The notes beneath the pieces were generated by a model. The model had not been told where the DNA came from. It worked only from the letters and a program-made list of their open reading frames with translations, and did no database searches. Both the position numbers and the translations under genes were made by a program. Source: Vreelandella olivaria (GTDB lineage Bacteria > Pseudomonadota > Gammaproteobacteria > Pseudomonadales > Halomonadaceae). From it: a DNA stretch of 64,000 nt. Location: NCBI RefSeq assembly GCF_023507745.1, contig NZ_JALPZO010000123.1:62001-126000 (forward strand), written 5' to 3'. Positions 63,654 to 64,000 of the stretch are shown here, in pieces (position 1 is the stretch's first letter; every line of letters begins with the position of its first letter).

Positions 63654-64000
63654 ACTAGCTCCTGAGAGAGAAATACTGCCTCAATGCCCAAACGGTCTAA
63701 TCCCATCTCTGAGTTGCATGCTGCCCGGCACGCCATTCCAGTCAAAAATACCCACTTCCAGCGGATCTGGTTTTCGATACGTACGGCTTTTCGATTCAGG
63801 CCTCGATTCGAATGTCTCAGGATTTCCAGGCTTGCCGTCATGGTCAGTAACACGACACATCACCCGGGTCTGAAACCCTGTAAAAATCATTCTGCGAGCC
63901 GAATGTGTTGATGTCGCATACCTTTTTGTCTCCACCCCTTAACATAAGGTCAAGACCGTTACGGCTGCATATATGCCTGACATACTCTAAGCATCTTACG
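63654..64000. promoter_or_regulatory. Upstream region of the D-amino-acid cluster
   Basis: About 350 bases with no credible gene (short open frames only). It should contain the promoter of the minus-strand cluster. The second copy of the 19-base motif lies near its far end. A weak promoter-like pair follows that motif on the minus strand (GCGACA, 17 bases, CAGAAT). Confidence 0.4.
63912..63930 (-). promoter_or_regulatory. Conserved 19-base motif upstream of the hydantoinase
   Basis: On the plus strand TGTCGCATACCTTTTTGTC, identical at 18 of 19 positions to the copy at 56380-56398. It lies about 260 bases upstream of the hydantoinase start, close to the likely promoter of the cluster. Confidence 0.55.

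Overview
The window looks like chromosomal DNA of a halophilic gammaproteobacterium of the Halomonas type. This is inferred from moderate GC, many acidic proteins, E. coli/Pseudomonas-like gene families, and a mix of formate dehydrogenase, pyrimidine catabolism and D-amino-acid catabolism genes. No rRNA, tRNA, complete insertion sequence, prophage or CRISPR array was seen. No species can be named from the sequence alone.

Layout. (1) 10-9690, plus strand: a Wsp-like chemosensory operon. It holds an MCP, CheB, CheR-TPR, a CheA-REC hybrid, a single-domain REC, an Hpt-REC-REC-GGDEF diguanylate cyclase, CheW and a degenerate CheW-like protein. (2) 9673-12389: moeA, a higA antitoxin remnant with palindromes, moaB and a DUF1244 gene. 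(3) 12370-20870, minus: a cysteine-type respiratory formate dehydrogenase (alpha, beta, cytochrome b), a small Tat protein, a TorD-like chaperone, a polyferredoxin, DUF3306 and DUF3305. (4) 20992-25714, plus: fdhD-mobA-moeA-moaA-cobW-like, tightly coupled, which supplies cofactor to the dehydrogenase. (5) 25697-29880: a PAS-GGDEF-EAL protein and a LysR regulator.

(6) 29955-37143: reductive pyrimidine degradation (NCS1 transporter; beta-ureidopropionase, dihydropyrimidinase, PreT, PreA). (7) 37287-41544: a solitary siderophore-type binding protein, then an nrtABD-like nitrate ABC transporter. The transporter leader carries a sigma-54-like promoter, an ANTAR-type hexaloop hairpin and a terminator hairpin, so NtrC/NasR- or NasT-type nitrogen control is likely. 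(8) 41610-44863, minus: a membrane diguanylate cyclase in one operon with two family-3 periplasmic binding proteins. (9) 45066-49102, plus: a sigma-54-like promoter, codB, codA, a YbaK-like protein, and an FMN riboswitch ahead of a type II lumazine synthase.

(10) 49116-50030: rhodanese and GNAT genes. (11) 50278-63653, minus: thirteen co-directional genes that together read as a catabolic island for D-amino acids and their hydantoin, carbamoyl and acyl derivatives. They encode D-hydantoinase, an amino-acid ABC transporter, N-carbamoyl-D-amino-acid hydrolase, D-aminoacylase, a TRAP transporter, DgcN (DUF1611), DgcA (enolase superfamily) and a D-amino-acid transaminase. A 19-base motif with one variable position lies upstream of both the hydantoinase end and the TRAP genes and may be the operator of this island.

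Theme: nitrogen scavenging (nitrate, cytosine, uracil/thymine, hydantoins, D-amino acids), alongside formate respiration and three c-di-GMP enzymes.
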